Below, in pieces: positions 50,529 to 62,574 of a DNA stretch of 64,000 bases. The DNA is from Apus apus (lineage: Eukaryota > Chordata > Aves > Apodiformes > Apodidae): the NCBI RefSeq assembly GCF_020740795.1, contig NC_067305.1, forward strand, positions 2,976,001 to 3,040,000. Reading direction: 5' to 3'. A program made the translations under genes and the position numbers. The notes under the pieces are model-generated. The model was not told the origin of the DNA. It was given only the letters and a program-made list of their open reading frames with translations, and ran no database searches. How positions within the stretch are numbered: position 1 is the stretch's first letter; the number at the start of each line of letters is the position of its first letter.

Positions 50529-50913
50529 CAGGCTGGGAGAGCTGGGGTGTTCATCCTGGAGAAGAGAAGGCTCCAGGGAGACCTTAGAGCACCTTCCAGG
50601 GCCTGAAGGGGCTCCAGGAAAGCTGGGGAGGGGCTTGGGACAAGGGCAGGGAGGGAGAGGACAAGGGGGGATGGATGAAAACTGGCAGAGGGAGATTGAG
50701 GTGAGACATGAGGAGGGAATTCTGGAGTGTGAGGGTGGTGAGAGCCTGGCCCAGGTTGCCCAGGGAAGCTGTGGCTGCCCCATCCCTGGCAGTGTTGAAG
50801 GGCAGGTTGGATGGGGCTTGGAGCAGCCTGGGCTGGTGGGAGGTGTCCCTGCCCATGCAGGGGGTTGGGACTGGATGATCTTTCAGGTCCCTTCACACCC
50901 CATGACTCTAAGA
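50529..50913 (+). mobile_element. CR1 LINE 3' end (young subfamily)
   Basis: About 385 bases, near-identical to sister copies and complete to the 3' tail. It begins about 150 bases beyond the EBI3 poly(A) site. Confidence 0.93.
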
Positions 50914-50989
50914 TACAGCCTGGACCGGTCCCTGTTGAGAGCCCAGATCGGCCACGTTGTCCCCCCAAGGCTTTGGCTGGTCCCTGGGA

Positions 50990-51460
50990 CACCTTCACGG
51001 CCCAGACCGGGTGCCCCAGGCCCTGCCTGCCCCCCCAGCCCCTCCGCACCGCCCGCTCCCCCCCAGACCCGCTCCCGCCTCACACCCAGCTCTGACACCG
51101 CCGCCCGATCCCCCCCCTTCGCCGCCTGACGGACAGCACAACCAGCCAATAGCAGGCGAGGATTCCCCGGGCGACGGCCAGCTCCACCAATGCGCGGCGG
51201 CGGGGGGCGGGGCTATCCCCAGGCGAAGCGGGGGGGGCGGAGGCGCGGCGGGAGCCTCGGGCACTTCCCGCCCGAACCCCGCGGGCTGCGGGGCTGGCGG
51301 GGCGGCCCGCGGACCCCGATAAGCCCGGGCGGGCTTCCCCGCCGCCCCCCGGAGACCCCCCCGGCGCTGGGTCCCTGCCCACAGCGTCCTCTGCTCCCCT
51401 CAGAATCGAGGGGCTTGTTGGGGACGAGCCGCCTCCTCTGTGAGGGCCCCGCAGCATCTC
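50990..51460. promoter_or_regulatory. CpG-island promoter without a recognised gene
   Basis: A sharp CpG-rich island with CCAAT boxes (51146-51150 and near 51186), a GC box ('ggggcggggct' near 51205) and a clean return to ordinary composition after 51460. It looks like a TATA-less promoter plus first exon. In human the gene after EBI3 is YJU2 (CCDC94), on the same strand, but no YJU2 coding sequence was found up to 64000. Direction is unknown. Confidence 0.55.
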
Positions 51461-51469
51461 TCGGCGTCT

Positions 51470-54400
51470 CAGGGGCTGTAGCTGTAGCGTGGCCCTCGAA
51501 CAGCTCTTGTCTCAGGCTCCTGATTGTGTCCTCTCTGAGCTGCCTTCTTCCTCTCCTCCCTGCAGGATCTCCCTCCTTCCCCGGCGGGGCCTGCTGTGCT
51601 TCCCGTGGTGCCGCACAGGCATCTTTGGTCTCTCCAGCTCCCTTTGGATCCCTGTTGGCTCCTCAGAGCCCTGTCTGGGTGTCTCAGAGGAGTCCTGCTC
51701 CCCTCTGCAGCCTCTGATGACTGTATTCGGTTCCTTGCCCTCTGATGCCACCTGTGCTCTGCTCAGCTCCCGTCCTGAGACCCTCGTTGCTTCCCCAGGC
51801 AAGAGGAGCCACCAGCAGCTTCAAGTCTTGGGCACTTCTGTGGGGCAGCCCAAGGGGATGGGTTTCGTTTTGGCACCTACTATGTGATCTTTTCAGGTCC
51901 CTTTCCACCTTAACCAGCCTGGCTCAGCCAGGCTGAGCTGGCCGAGCACACACAGAGCCCCTCGAGCACCCTCACCCCAGCACAGCCCTTACTTAGGGTG
52001 CTCCAGAGGCCTTGATGATGATGTCCAGTGTTCCCCGGGGCTTTTACCAAGCTCTGCCAGGGCTCAGGCGCAGCCCTGCTGCCCTCCAGACACCCCCAGG
52101 ACCGTTGCTGGTACCTACAAGGAGACCTGCTGCTCTCCAGAATTGCCTGGATCCTTTTCTATGTTTATCCAGCACCAGGGCAGGGCTTTCCTGCCCTCCA
52201 AGGCTTTCTCTGGGCTTTGCTGGGCACCCAGACAGGCCTTAGCTGCCCTGCAGATTTTCTTGGCACCTTTACCAGCCTTTTGAGGGGCTTGGGCATTGTC
52301 CTTCTGCCCTTCAGAGAGCCCCAGCACCTTCACCAGGCTTGGGCAGTGCTCGCTGTCCTTAAAGGGCATTTTGGAGAAGGGCCCATTCATCTCGTGCAGT
52401 GAAGTTCCATTTTGCTCCAGCTGATGGCACGATTGGAAGCATGTAGAGCAGAGATTTTTTAATTTATTTACTTTTTTTGTTTCTTTGCTTGTTTGTTTTC
52501 CCCAGGAAGACAGACAGATCCTGTTGGGCAAAGTCCCAGTTCTCCTGCTCCAGATTTTGATCCTGTCCAGCGTGGGTCTCAGCCTCGCGCCACACCAGGA
52601 TTCCCAGCAATAATCAGTTGAGAGCAAGAGCCTGTTTCTTATAAAATGAGAAAATAAATACAAGCCAGGCTGAGTCACTAGGTCAGGGATGAGACGAGTT
52701 TTATCTGCAGGACAAGCAAGCAGCAGTTTGTGGCTGTAAAGGACTCCCAGCTGTAGGAATGGGCTCCCAGCAGCAGGAGTTAATGGTATGTCAGTCCACG
52801 GGAGAGCTTCCTTCCATAGCACATATGTGTTTGAGGCAATAATCCCTCCAGGGTTTCAACTCCTTCTGTGTCAGACTTACAGCTGTGTAACCTTCCAAAC
52901 ACACAGCAAAGGCATTTTTTTCCCTGGGAAAGTGTCAGCTCCCTTTGGCCTCACGCTGACAATCGGCCTTTGTGTGTCCGTTCCGTGATCTAGAGCCACT
53001 AAAAGAGACTCCAAACTGGCTGGGCTGAACACCTGGGCTACCCTGGTGCAGTTGTAGAAGTCAAAACAGCCTTTGGGTTAATTCTCTGGTGTGCGGGGTG
53101 AAATTGGGTCTGTGGGAGGGGAAGGCTGGGCAGTTCAGAGCAAGGAAGGGCTCAGTAACCTCTGTAGGTCAGGAATGCACCTTGAAAAGGTCTTGCCATG
53201 GCAAAAAAAAATGAATATACATAAGGGGACAAAAGTCCACGTCCTGGTTTTCTTGGAATGTTGTGAATTCTGCTATTTGAGGGGAAAAAAAAAGAAGTAT
53301 TTATATTACTTATTTCAGGGAGGGAGAGTTGCTTAATACTTAAAATCCTGGAGCAATCCTTCTCCTCACTTTGTTGTATCAGAGTTCCACGAGATCCTTT
53401 TCCAACAGGTAGATTTTATCCCTGAGCACGTTGTGGGAGAGACCTATGGGAAGGGAATCACAAGGGGCACTGGGACAGTCCCTGTGTTTTTTAGCTCCTC
53501 TGTCATGAGGGTTTTATGTGCCAGCAGCACAGCTGAGGGCAGACAGGGAGTGTGTAACTAGAAGTATGAATTGTTCAGAAAGGAGCCTGCATACCCTGAC
53601 TTTCCTGGGTGGAGAGCTTGGCAGGCCTCAGAGAGTTCCTTTCCAGCTTGGGCTTTTCTTTCTCCTTGGCCTCAGGAAAAGGGGCCCACTGGGAAGTTGC
53701 CCTTTACAAACCTTGTCTCTATCTTCTTGCACCTTCCTAAGGCTCCTGTGTTGAGTCTGAGGCTTCCTGCAACTTAGCAGCAGAAGGTAACTTAACAATC
53801 ACAATAACCTGCAAGAATTCCCCAGGGAAACTCCTCTCTCCCAGCCCAAGGGGCTCCACTGGGGAGGTGAGTGGGTTCAGGATGCTGTGCCCCTCCTCTT
53901 TTCCTTTTACAGCACTTCCAAGTCTAATAAAAGCTGCTGATTCCCATTTAATGGATAATGTTGGTCACTAACAAGCTCACCTCTCTCTTAAAAAGCCAAC
54001 GTTGGTCCCAGGAGATCTAATTTAGGAAGCACATGTAGGGCAGGGGTGTCCTGCAAGGGTGGAAGCCACCAGTGCTCCAGGCTAGTTGGCTGCCAGGGTT
54101 CAGAGTATTTTTATCCACCAGCCAAGCTGCCAGAGGTTCTCCTCAAGCTCTGCAGCACCCGGGTGTTGTGAAGGACACACTCACCTCTACAGCAGCATGA
54201 ATTCTTCCTGCGTGGTGCAGGGACTCCCTGGCAGCAGGCACTGGAAGTGGAACAGACTGGACATGGCAAACAGGGAGGCTCCAGCCCAAGCCTTGTGCTG
54301 CAAAGCTCTTCTGCTGCCAGCTCTGGTGTGATGCCAGCTTGCTCTGTGAGGTCTGGTCCCCTGATCTGATCTGATCCTGTCCCCTGATCTGATCCCCTGA

Positions 54401-54765
54401 GGTCTCCTTCCTCTGTGGGTCCTCCATCCTCTTGCCTCAGGTGGCTTTCTGAAGGCACAGACCTGAGGGACCCATGGGTCTGGGTTAATTCCCATTTGTC
54501 CCATCCTGTGGGGCTGAGTTACCACCTGGTTTTCCTCAGAGGTTTTGCTGGAGGTTGGTAGAGTGTTGCAAAGCTCAGACACTTTGATCCCTTGTCACAC
54601 TGTTCCAGCAGAGGCAGGGATGCTTTCCACTGGAGCAAAGCAAAAAGATGATGAAAACACAGAGGGGAAAGGCCTCTTTTGGAATGTGGGGCAGTGTCTG
54701 GCTGTGTCAAGGTCTGATACAGAGAAATCTGTTCTCCCAAGAATGGTATTTGATTTCAGTGATAA
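51470..54765. other. Gene-free interval
   Basis: No recognisable exon or strong repeat. Around 52530-52790 there is an LTR-like passage that I could not place. There are A- and T-rich runs near 52455-52500 and 53200-53300, and a (ctgatctgatc)n short repeat near 54360-54400. Confidence 0.45.
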
Positions 54766-54767
54766 TT

Positions 54768-55206
54768 CATAGAGTCATGGAATGGTTTGGATTGGAAGGA
54801 ACCTTAAAGATCACCTGGATCCAACCCCCCTGCATGGGCAGGGACACCTCCCACCAGCCCAGGCTGCTCCAAGCCCCATCCAACCTGCCCTTCAACACTG
54901 CCAGGGATGGGGCAGCCACAGCTTCCCTGGGCAACCTGGGCCAGGCTCTCACCACCCTCACACTCCAGAATTCCCTCCTCATGTCTCACCTCAATCTCCC
55001 TCTCCCAGTTTTCATCCATCCCCCTTGTCCTCTCCCTCCCTGCCCTTGTCCCAAGCCCCTCCCCAGCTTTCCTGGAGCCCCTTCAGGCACTGGAAGGTGC
55101 TCTAAGGTCTCCCTGGAGCCTTCTCTTCTCCAGGCTGAACACCCCAACTCTCCCAGCCTGTCCCCAGAGCAGAGCTGCTCCAGCCCTTGGATCACCTTCA
55201 TGGCCC
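54768..55206 (-). mobile_element. CR1 LINE 3' end (young subfamily)
   Basis: Reverse copy of about 440 bases, with the complete 3' tail. Its central part matches the copies at 61041, 62207 and 63180 base for base over long stretches. Confidence 0.94.
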
Positions 55207-56000
55207 AGCACCCATGAGCTGTTGTCTGCACGAGTGACAAGTCTGTGTCAGAACATCACAGAAGCAGGACATCCATCCCATGGGTGCTGTTGTGGTGCAA
55301 GTGACGTGAAGCTGGAGGGGATCTTGGGTGTCCAGTGACAGTCAGGAGACATGAAAGCAGACAGCTTCACCCTGTTCAATATGGACTTCTTTAAACTATG
55401 TTTTCACTTCAGATCCAGGCTGCCAATAACTCATTCAAACAATGATCTAATGCCTATGTGAATGTTTGTAAAACCTCACTGCTCTGGCAGGTTGAGCTCT
55501 TGCCAAAAAGCAATCACATGTAATTAGGGAGAAGGAATTTGAATATCCTGGCCTTGCAGTTCAGCATATTTTCCAGTTGTGTTTGTACCCTTTTAACTAT
55601 CTCATTAAGTGGGGTTGTGCTTCATCTTGGGGTCTGTGTGACTTCTCCTGCCTTCAAAGGAATCTTCTCTGGAGACAGCCCTGCCAAAAACCTGTCTGAA
55701 AGCTGCCAGGGATGTGGATGTGAGATACCTGTGCTGGACTGTTCCTCCAGTTGTGCCCCACAGCTTCTCTGGCTTCAATTTTGATGAAAGTAAGAATGCA
55801 AGGAACTCCTCATATCCTTCCTTGGGGCTGCCACAGCTCTCAGAGGGAATAGTCACAGGCTGTGATCAATTAATGGCCTTTCTGGGAAGAACTTGGTTCA
55901 TGTCTGACAGGAAGATGGAGTCAAGTTTTTTCAGTCAAGTGGGGTAATCAGCATCACACCCGGAAGATGGTGGAGATGAAGTGACATGATGAAGAGGGAG
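55207..56000. other. Gene-free interval
   Basis: Unique sequence of ordinary composition; no exon, RNA gene or repeat family recognised. Confidence 0.4.
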
Positions 56001-56422
56001 AGCCTGGCACAGGCAGTGCCCAGATGCTCCTTCAGCTTCTCAACTCCCTGCACCTTCAGCCTGGAGAAAAGGAGGCTGAGGGGAGATCTTCTCACTCTGT
56101 GCAACTCCCTGAGAGGAGCTTGGAGTGAGGGGGGGATGGTCTCTTCTCCCACGGAACAGGCAATGGGATAAGAAGAAATGACCTCGAGTTGTACCAAGTG
56201 GAGGTCGACTGGATATTAGGAGAAACTTCTTCCCTGAAAGGGCTCTCAAACCCTGGCCCAGGCTGCCCAGGGAGGTGGTGGAATCCCCACCCCTGGAGGG
56301 GTTTCCAAGCCCTGGAGATGTGGTGCTGGGGGACACGGGTCAGCACTGGACTGGGTGGAGCTGGGTTAATGGTTGGACTGGATGATCTGAAAGGTCTTTT
56401 CTAGTCTGTGGTTCTGTGCTCC
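56000..56422 (+). mobile_element. Old CR1 LINE 3' region
   Basis: A diverged CR1 of another subfamily: 'ttcagcctggagaaaaggaggctgagggg', 'gaaacttcttccctgaaaggg', 'cccaggctgcccagggaggtggtgg' and 'tggttggactggatgatctgaaagg'. It is clearly older than the homogeneous copies. Confidence 0.8.
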
Positions 56423-56914
56423 TTTTCCCAGGAGAAGGGGACCAGCCTGACAAGGCTCCTCGGGCTGGTGGATGGAACAGTTCAGTGGTGACTGCTGATG
56501 TAAGGAGTTCCCAGCTCTGGTGGGAACTGGAGCCCATCCCTGAGCAAAAGCAGTGAGGTGGCCTCAGCCCACATGTGGTTAAAGCTGCAGGCTTCATGCT
56601 CTCACCTTGCACCTGAGGCCCCAGGGGACATTTCCAAGCAAGCTGAGAATTTTGACATGGATATTTTGCTGAGAAAACAATCCTTGAAATCCTTCCAGCA
56701 TCCTGGAAATTCCCTTCACCCCCTTGCCTAGTTCTGGAGGGACAGCCAGTGGCAGGTACAGAGCTGGGACATTCCCTGCCCCTCACCTCTTCCTACTGGC
56801 AGTGGCCATGGCTTGGATCACTTGGGTCCTGCTGCCTGTGACCTGTTCCCACCAGTAATTCTACAGGCAAACTCCAAAACACCTCACCTCAGGAGGCCAG
56901 GGACACACACAGGT

Positions 56915-56976
56915 CAAGAAGGTTGGACCAGCTGATCCTTGAGGTCCCTTCCAACCTGGTATTTTGTGATTTTTAA
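56915..56976 (+). mobile_element. CR1 LINE 3' tail fragment
   Basis: About 60 bases with 'gttggaccagctgatccttgaggtcccttccaacc' and a TTGTGATTTT end, an old CR1 tail. Confidence 0.7.
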
Positions 56977-58427
56977 GCCTTGTGAGACCAGGACCTGTTA
57001 TTTATGGGAGCACATTTTTTCCTGAATGTGAGAGAGAGGAGGTGGATCCTGCTCTCCAGTGACCACTGGGGTATGAAAGCCTAATTTCCAGCCAACAGTC
57101 ATCACATAAACTTGTGCTGAAGAACCTGACCCAGTTGGAATAATTAGGGGTAACTGCCAGCTCTTTCCAAATGACAAAACCCTTAATCACCAGCAGATGC
57201 TCAACCAGTCTCACAAAAAAGGCTGGAAACCCCTCCTGGGATGGGGAGTATTGTTGTCCCACAGGCAGCAAGTTTCAGGAATGGGCAGGAATCTTCCTTA
57301 GGGGTTTTTCCAATACATGGTCAGATGCTCAGACTGGGGCAATGATTCAAGCTCCTGGACTGGGCCTGGCTCCAGAAAATCTGCAAATATGCCTGGAGCA
57401 GATATGACTGACACTTGGAGCGTGGAGAAACAATTCAAGATGGAGCAACTGTGAAATGGGAGCTGGAAGACTGGGTTGCTCCATGGGTTCCTGTTCCAGA
57501 TCTGGCCTCTCAGATCCCTAGTCCAGGGTTTCCTAAAACTTTTGGAGTCTCTGGAGACTCTGACAGGCTCCTCTGTGCTCTGTGGCAAGTGATGATCCTT
57601 GGAGCTACCTGCCAAGTGCATGTCTGGGAAGCTGAGAAGCCCCCAGATTTCAGTGGAAACCCCAGAAGATCTCAGGATCTGTGTTCTGTGAGCTGAATGT
57701 GGGAACCTTGGACTGGGAAAGCCTGGTATTTTCCAGTCCATTTTGTGGGAAGGAGCTGGACTCCCATGTCCTGCTGGCAGTGAGGCAGAGCTGAGGGGCA
57801 GCTGGGAAGGGAAAACACCAGACTGCAAGAAGTTGGGAATGACTCCCAGCCCTGTCTGTGCATCTCACCTGGCTGTGAACCAATGGCCTTACCAACCAGG
57901 CCACCTCCTTCCCTGCTCACAGTTGTTATCTCAGTGGGGCAGGAGACACTGCAGAGCTGACTTTAACAAAGGACCCTGACTGCAACATCTTCTCTGCTCT
58001 GCAACATCTTCTCTGCTCTGGCCTGAGCTGCCAAGAGCCAACCCTCCATTCTCCTGCCTCGTCTCTGGAGGAAAATGCTTCCCAGCCCCATGATCCTGCC
58101 TTGGGGTGTCCCCAGGCCGTGTCTCTCCCCCAAGAATGTCTCCCTGACTCCTATGGCTTCTTCCTCACCACATGCAACAGGTCACAAGCTGCCTGGGTCC
58201 ATCCTTGTCGCTCAGAGTGATGCTCCCCTCTGTGGCTTTCTTGACCTCTTGAAGCTCAAGTTTATGCTTCCAGGGCTCAGTTTCTGTGGCTCTTGGAGAC
58301 AGCAGTGGCACTGTGTCCATCCTGGGGAGCACGAGCTGCTGGAGTTTAATGTCAACGTGTGACACTGGCTGCACTCACAGGAGGTTACACTGAGGGGCCT
58401 CAGGTTACACCGTAGTGAAGTTACACG
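56977..58427. other. Gene-free interval
   Basis: Unique sequence. A 19-base direct duplication ('aacatcttctctgctctg') lies near 57984-58020. No exon or RNA gene seen. Confidence 0.4.
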
Positions 58428-59109
58428 TCTCAGAGGAGAAGGACTTGGGGGTGATGGTGGATGAGAAGCTCAATATGAGCTGGCACTGTGCTCTGGAGCC
58501 CAGAAACCAACTGTGTCCTGGGCCGTGTCACCAGCAGAGTCACCAGCATGGCCAGGGAGGGGATTGTCCCCCTCTACTCTTTTCTTGTGAGACCCCCCTG
58601 GAGCTTGTGTCCAGTTCTGAAGCCTCCAGCATAAGAAGGTCATGGAGCTCCTGGAAGGAGTCCAGAGGAGGCCACGGAGATGATCCAAGGGCTGGAGCAG
58701 CTCTGCTCTGGAGACAGGCTGGGAGAGTTGGGGTGTTCAGCCTGGAGAAGAGAAGGCTCCAGGGAGACCTTAGAGCAGCTTCCAGTGCCTGAAGGGGCTC
58801 CAGGAAAGCTGGGGAGGGACTTGGGACAAGGGCAGGGAGGGAGAGGACAAGGGGGATGGATGAAAACTGGGAGAGGGAGATTGAGGTGAGACATGAGGAG
58901 GGAATTCTGGAGTGTGAGGGTGGTGAGAGCCTGGCCCAGGTTGCCCAGGGAAGCTGTGGCTGCCCCATCCCTGGCAGTGTTGAAGGGCAGGTTGGATGGG
59001 GCTTGGAGCAGCCTGGGCTGGTGGGAGGTGTCCCTGCCCATGGAAGGGGGTTGGATCCTGAGGATCTTTAAGGTCCCTTCCAACCCAAACCAGTCTGTGG
59101 TTCCATGAA
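58428..59109 (+). mobile_element. CR1 LINE, longest copy in the window
   Basis: About 680 bases, from the C-terminal end of the former reverse-transcriptase reading frame ('gacttgggggtgatggtggatgagaagctc') through the full 3' region to the tail. The frame is only a remnant, so the copy is 5' truncated and dead. Confidence 0.93.
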
Positions 59110-59797
59110 AGACAGGAAACCCCTGGAAGTGGTCAGGACAAGGAGTTGTCCTGCCCAGGGTTGTCCTGCCCAGGGCCAGACGTTCTTTCCACAGGCAGTG
59201 CAGAGGTGAAGGATGGAGGCTGCTCTGCAGTGACTCTCAGCACATTTTATAGCTCACCAGGGTCCATCTCTTCCTCTGCAGCCTCCTGCAGTGGGACTAA
59301 TAACCAAGGATTCTGACTCTGACCCAACAGCTCCCTTGGGAAGGTGTCTGGGACAAGACTCATTCTGGGGGCTTTGAAGTGGGCAGGGATGTGGAAACAG
59401 TGACACCAGTGCAGTTCCCATGAACTTGGGGGCCTCCCATGTGGGCACGGGTGTGGAGCTGCTCAGCCAAAAAAGGGTGAAAAATGAATCCCAACACCTT
59501 TGGGGAGAGGTCAGTCTTGCCATGAGGTGTTTGTTGAGGGCTCAGCTCCTCCTGCAGCTCTGCTGCCACGGAGGGATGAAAAGCCCAGAGTGCTGGCACA
59601 GCGTGTGGGGAGCAGAGCTTGGGAAAGGGGGGTGGAGGGGATGGAGGAGTCTCCTGCAGTCACACAAAGGAGGACAGCAAAGGGACACTTCCCACAGTTC
59701 TGCAAGGACATTCCTAGGGGAGGTGGCAGCTCTCCTGGATCCCCGGGGGTGGCAACGTCCTGCCCTGGCCCACGAGGTCTGGAGTCACCAGTGAGCA

Positions 59798-59873
59798 CCA
59801 CAGAATCGTGGGATGGTTTGGGTCGGAAGGGACCTTCAAGATCATTCAGTCCCAAGCCCCTGCATGGGCAGGG
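59798..59873 (-). mobile_element. CR1 LINE 3' tail cut by a purine microsatellite
   Basis: Only the last 75 bases of a reverse CR1 ('cagaatcgtgggatggtttgggtcgg' to 'tgcatgggcaggg'). The sequence then passes directly into GA-rich repeats, with no further CR1 on the other side. Confidence 0.85.
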
Positions 59874-60505
59874 AAGAGGGAAGAGGGAAGAGGAGAGGAG
59901 AGGAGAGGAGAGGAGAGGAGAGGAGAGGAGAGGAGAGGAGAGGAGAGGAGAGGAGAGGAGAGGAGAGGAGAGGAGAGGAGAGGAGAGGAGAGGAGAGGAG
60001 AGAAGAGAAGAGAAGAGAAGAGAAGAGAAGAGAAGAGAAGAGAAGAGAAGAGAAGAGAAGAGAAGAGAAGAGAAGAGAAGAGAAGAGAAGAGAAGAGAAG
60101 AGAAGAGAAGAGAAGAGAAGAGAAGAGAAGAGAAGAGAAGAGAAGAGAAGAGAAGAGAAGAGAAGAAGAGAAGAAGAGAAGAGGAGGAGGGACAGAGGAA
60201 GGAAAGGAAGGGAAGGAAGGAAGGAAGGGAAGGAAGGAAGGAAGGAAGGAAGGAAGGAAGGAAGGAAGGAAGGAAGGAAGGAAGGAAGGAAGGAAGGAAG
60301 GAAGGAAGGAAGGAAGGAAGGAAGGAAGGAAGGAAGGAAAGAAGGAAGGAAGGAAGGAAGGAAGGAAGGAAGGAAGGAAGGAAGGAAGGAAGGAAGGAAG
60401 GAAGGAAGGAAGGAAGGAAGGAAGGAAGGAAGGAAGGAAGGAAGGAAGGAAGGAAGGAAGGAAGGAAGGAAGGAAGGAAGGAAGGAAGGAAAGGAGGGAG
60501 AAGGG
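59870..60505 (+). repeat. 640-bp homopurine microsatellite in three blocks
   Basis: Block 1 is (GGAGA)n, about 59886-60002; block 2 is (GAAGA)n, about 60001-60165; block 3 is (GGAA)n, about 60205-60490. Only one pyrimidine, at 60193, interrupts the purines, which run 323 and 312 bases on either side. Long open frames in every frame here are repeat artefacts. Confidence 0.97.
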
Positions 60506-61040
60506 GTGAGGGGGAAGGGAAGGGAAAGGGAAGAAAAAAAAGTCTTCTTGGGGGCTGGGAAATTCCAGAAAGGGTTAAACTGTGGCACAGGACTTGGGAT
60601 CACTGCAGAGTGCTGGAGTGGGCAGTGGGATTGGAACCAGGATGACAGTTTTAGGTCACTCACTAAGTTTTCTAATGATGCTTTTTTTGGGGGGGGGGGA
60701 ATATATAACTGGTGTGTTTTATTCTGTAAGTGCTGAACATTCCACAATTGCTGTGTTTAATAAATACAGCAGGGGCTCCTAGGAGACTGAATGGGGCTGA
60801 ATGAATGAAGTATGTGAGACATCTGAAACCTATTAGTTGGAGCAAACTGTTAGAGAGGCAGGAATTCTTCTCTTTTTAAAAATATTTATACATTTTGCTT
60901 TCATGTCAGGCCAACATCTTATTTGGGGTTATGTTCCAGTGGAAGGAAAGGTGTGTCGGGGGGAAATGCAGGGGGAGGGGAGGTACATTTTTGGTTCAGG
61001 CCCAAAAGGAGCAGAAGGGACTGTGTGGTTTTAGTACCAG

Positions 61041-61699
61041 AGAGTCATGGAATGGTTGGGGTTGGAAGGGACATTCAAGACCATCCAGTTCCAACCCCCC
61101 TGCATGGGCAGGGACACCTCCCACCAGCCCAGGCTGCTCCAAGCCCCATCCAACCTGCCCTTCAACACTGCCAGGGATGGGGCAGCCACAGCTTCCCTGG
61201 GCAACCTGGGCCAGGCTCTCACCACCCTCACACTCCAGAATTCCCTCCTCATGTCCAACCTCAATCTCCCTCTGCCAGTTTTCATCCATCCCCCCTTGTC
61301 CTCTCCCTCCCTGCCCTTGTCCCAAGTCCCTCCCCAGCTTTCCTGGAGCCCCTTCAGGCCCTGGAAGCTGCTCTAAGGTCTCCCTGGAGCCTTCTCTTCT
61401 CCAGGCTGAACACCCCAACTCTCCCAGCCTGGCTCCAGAGCAGAGCTGCTCCAGCCCTTGGATCATCTCTGTGGCCTCCTCTGGACTCTCTCCAGAAGCT
61501 CCATGTCCTTCTTATGTTGGGGACTCCAGAACTGGACACAGTGATCCAGGCAGGGTCTCAGAAGAGCTGAGTAGAGGGGGACAATCCCCTCCCTGGCCCT
61601 GCTGGTCACTCTGCTGGTGACACAGCCCAAGACACAGTTGGTTTCTGGGCTGCAAACACACAGTGTTGGCTCATGTTGAGCTTTTCATCCACCATCACC
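61041..61699 (-). mobile_element. CR1 LINE, long copy (young subfamily)
   Basis: Reverse copy of about 660 bases, covering the same segment as the 58428 copy and ending at nearly the same 5' point ('gagcttttcatccaccatcacc'). Complete 3' tail. Confidence 0.94.
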
Positions 61700-62206
61700 T
61701 CTTTATTCAGCCCCATTTTATTGCATGAGTTACACATTCATAATTAAATTCCACCCCCTCCTTTCAGGCTTCCTGAAGCTAAAATGTAAAGTTTTAGGAA
61801 ACTCAGGAATTGCAAATGTCTTCTATTATCCTTCTAATCCTCCAAGCCCTGTTAGATTGTAGAGTATCTCCCCACTTCCATGGGAAACAGATGTTCTTGC
61901 AGCAGGGACATGCAGGAGGCATCATTAAGTTGGTTTAGAGTGTCTTGGAGATGAGGTTGTTCCTTGTGGTTACAAATTGCTGCAACCTCCTATGTGTGAG
62001 CTGGGGTCTGGTTGGATTTAGAGAGGTGACAGTAAGGAATTTTTGTTGAGTTTCTTTACACCTTGAGTAACCAGCCCTTAAGCAGAGTTTGGGGAAGTTG
62101 CTTCTGAGCAGTTTTTGTCTGCAGCTGTTACTCAGTTTAGAAATGACTGCTCTGAAAACATGAGTGGGGCTTGGGATTGGGCTGTTCCTCATTTCAGTAA
62201 GGAAAT
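61700..62206. other. Gene-free interval
   Basis: AT-richer unique sequence; nothing recognised. Confidence 0.4.
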
Positions 62207-62574
62207 CATAGAGTCATTGAATCATGGAATGGTTTGAGTTGGATGGGACCTTCAAGATCATCCAGTCCCAACCCCCTGCATGGGCAGGGACACCTCCCAC
62301 CAGCCCAGGCTGCTCCAAGCCCCATCCAACCTGCCCTTCAACACTGCCAGGGATGGGGCAGCCACAGCTTCCCTGGGCAACCTGGGCCAGGCTCTCACCA
62401 CCCTCACACTCCAGAATTCCCTCCTCATGTCTCACCTCAATCTCCCTCTGCCAGTTTTCATCCATCCCCCCTTGTCCTCTCCCTCCCTGCCCTTGTCCCA
62501 AGTCCCTCCCCAGCTTTCCTGGAGCCCCTTCAGGCCCTGGAAGGTGCTCTAAGGTCTCCCCAGAGACTTCTCTT
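62207..62574 (-). mobile_element. CR1 LINE 3' end (young subfamily)
   Basis: Reverse copy of about 365 bases. Its tail shows the terminal octamer-type repeat ('catagagtcattgaatcatgg'). Confidence 0.94.

Noticed and set aside
51872-51915. Short CR1-tail-like wording 'tgtgatcttttcaggtccctttccacc'
   Set aside because: Too short and diverged to separate from chance.
52115-52822. 235-codon minus-strand frame, with an LTR-like passage at about 52530-52790
   Set aside because: No known protein; the LTR-like wording has no clear ends or partner, so I do not call an element.
54648-55338. Repeated 60-190-codon frames such as '[21 protein letters not shown]' here and in all other CR1 copies
   Set aside because: The same peptide appears wherever a CR1 3' untranslated region occurs; it is not part of the CR1 proteins.
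59500-60747. Open frames of 230-380 codons in all three plus frames and one of 301 codons on the minus strand
   Set aside because: They are produced by the GGAGA/GAAGA/GGAA repeats, which contain no stop codon in any frame; the peptides are pure Arg-Glu-Lys or Ser-Leu-Phe repeats.
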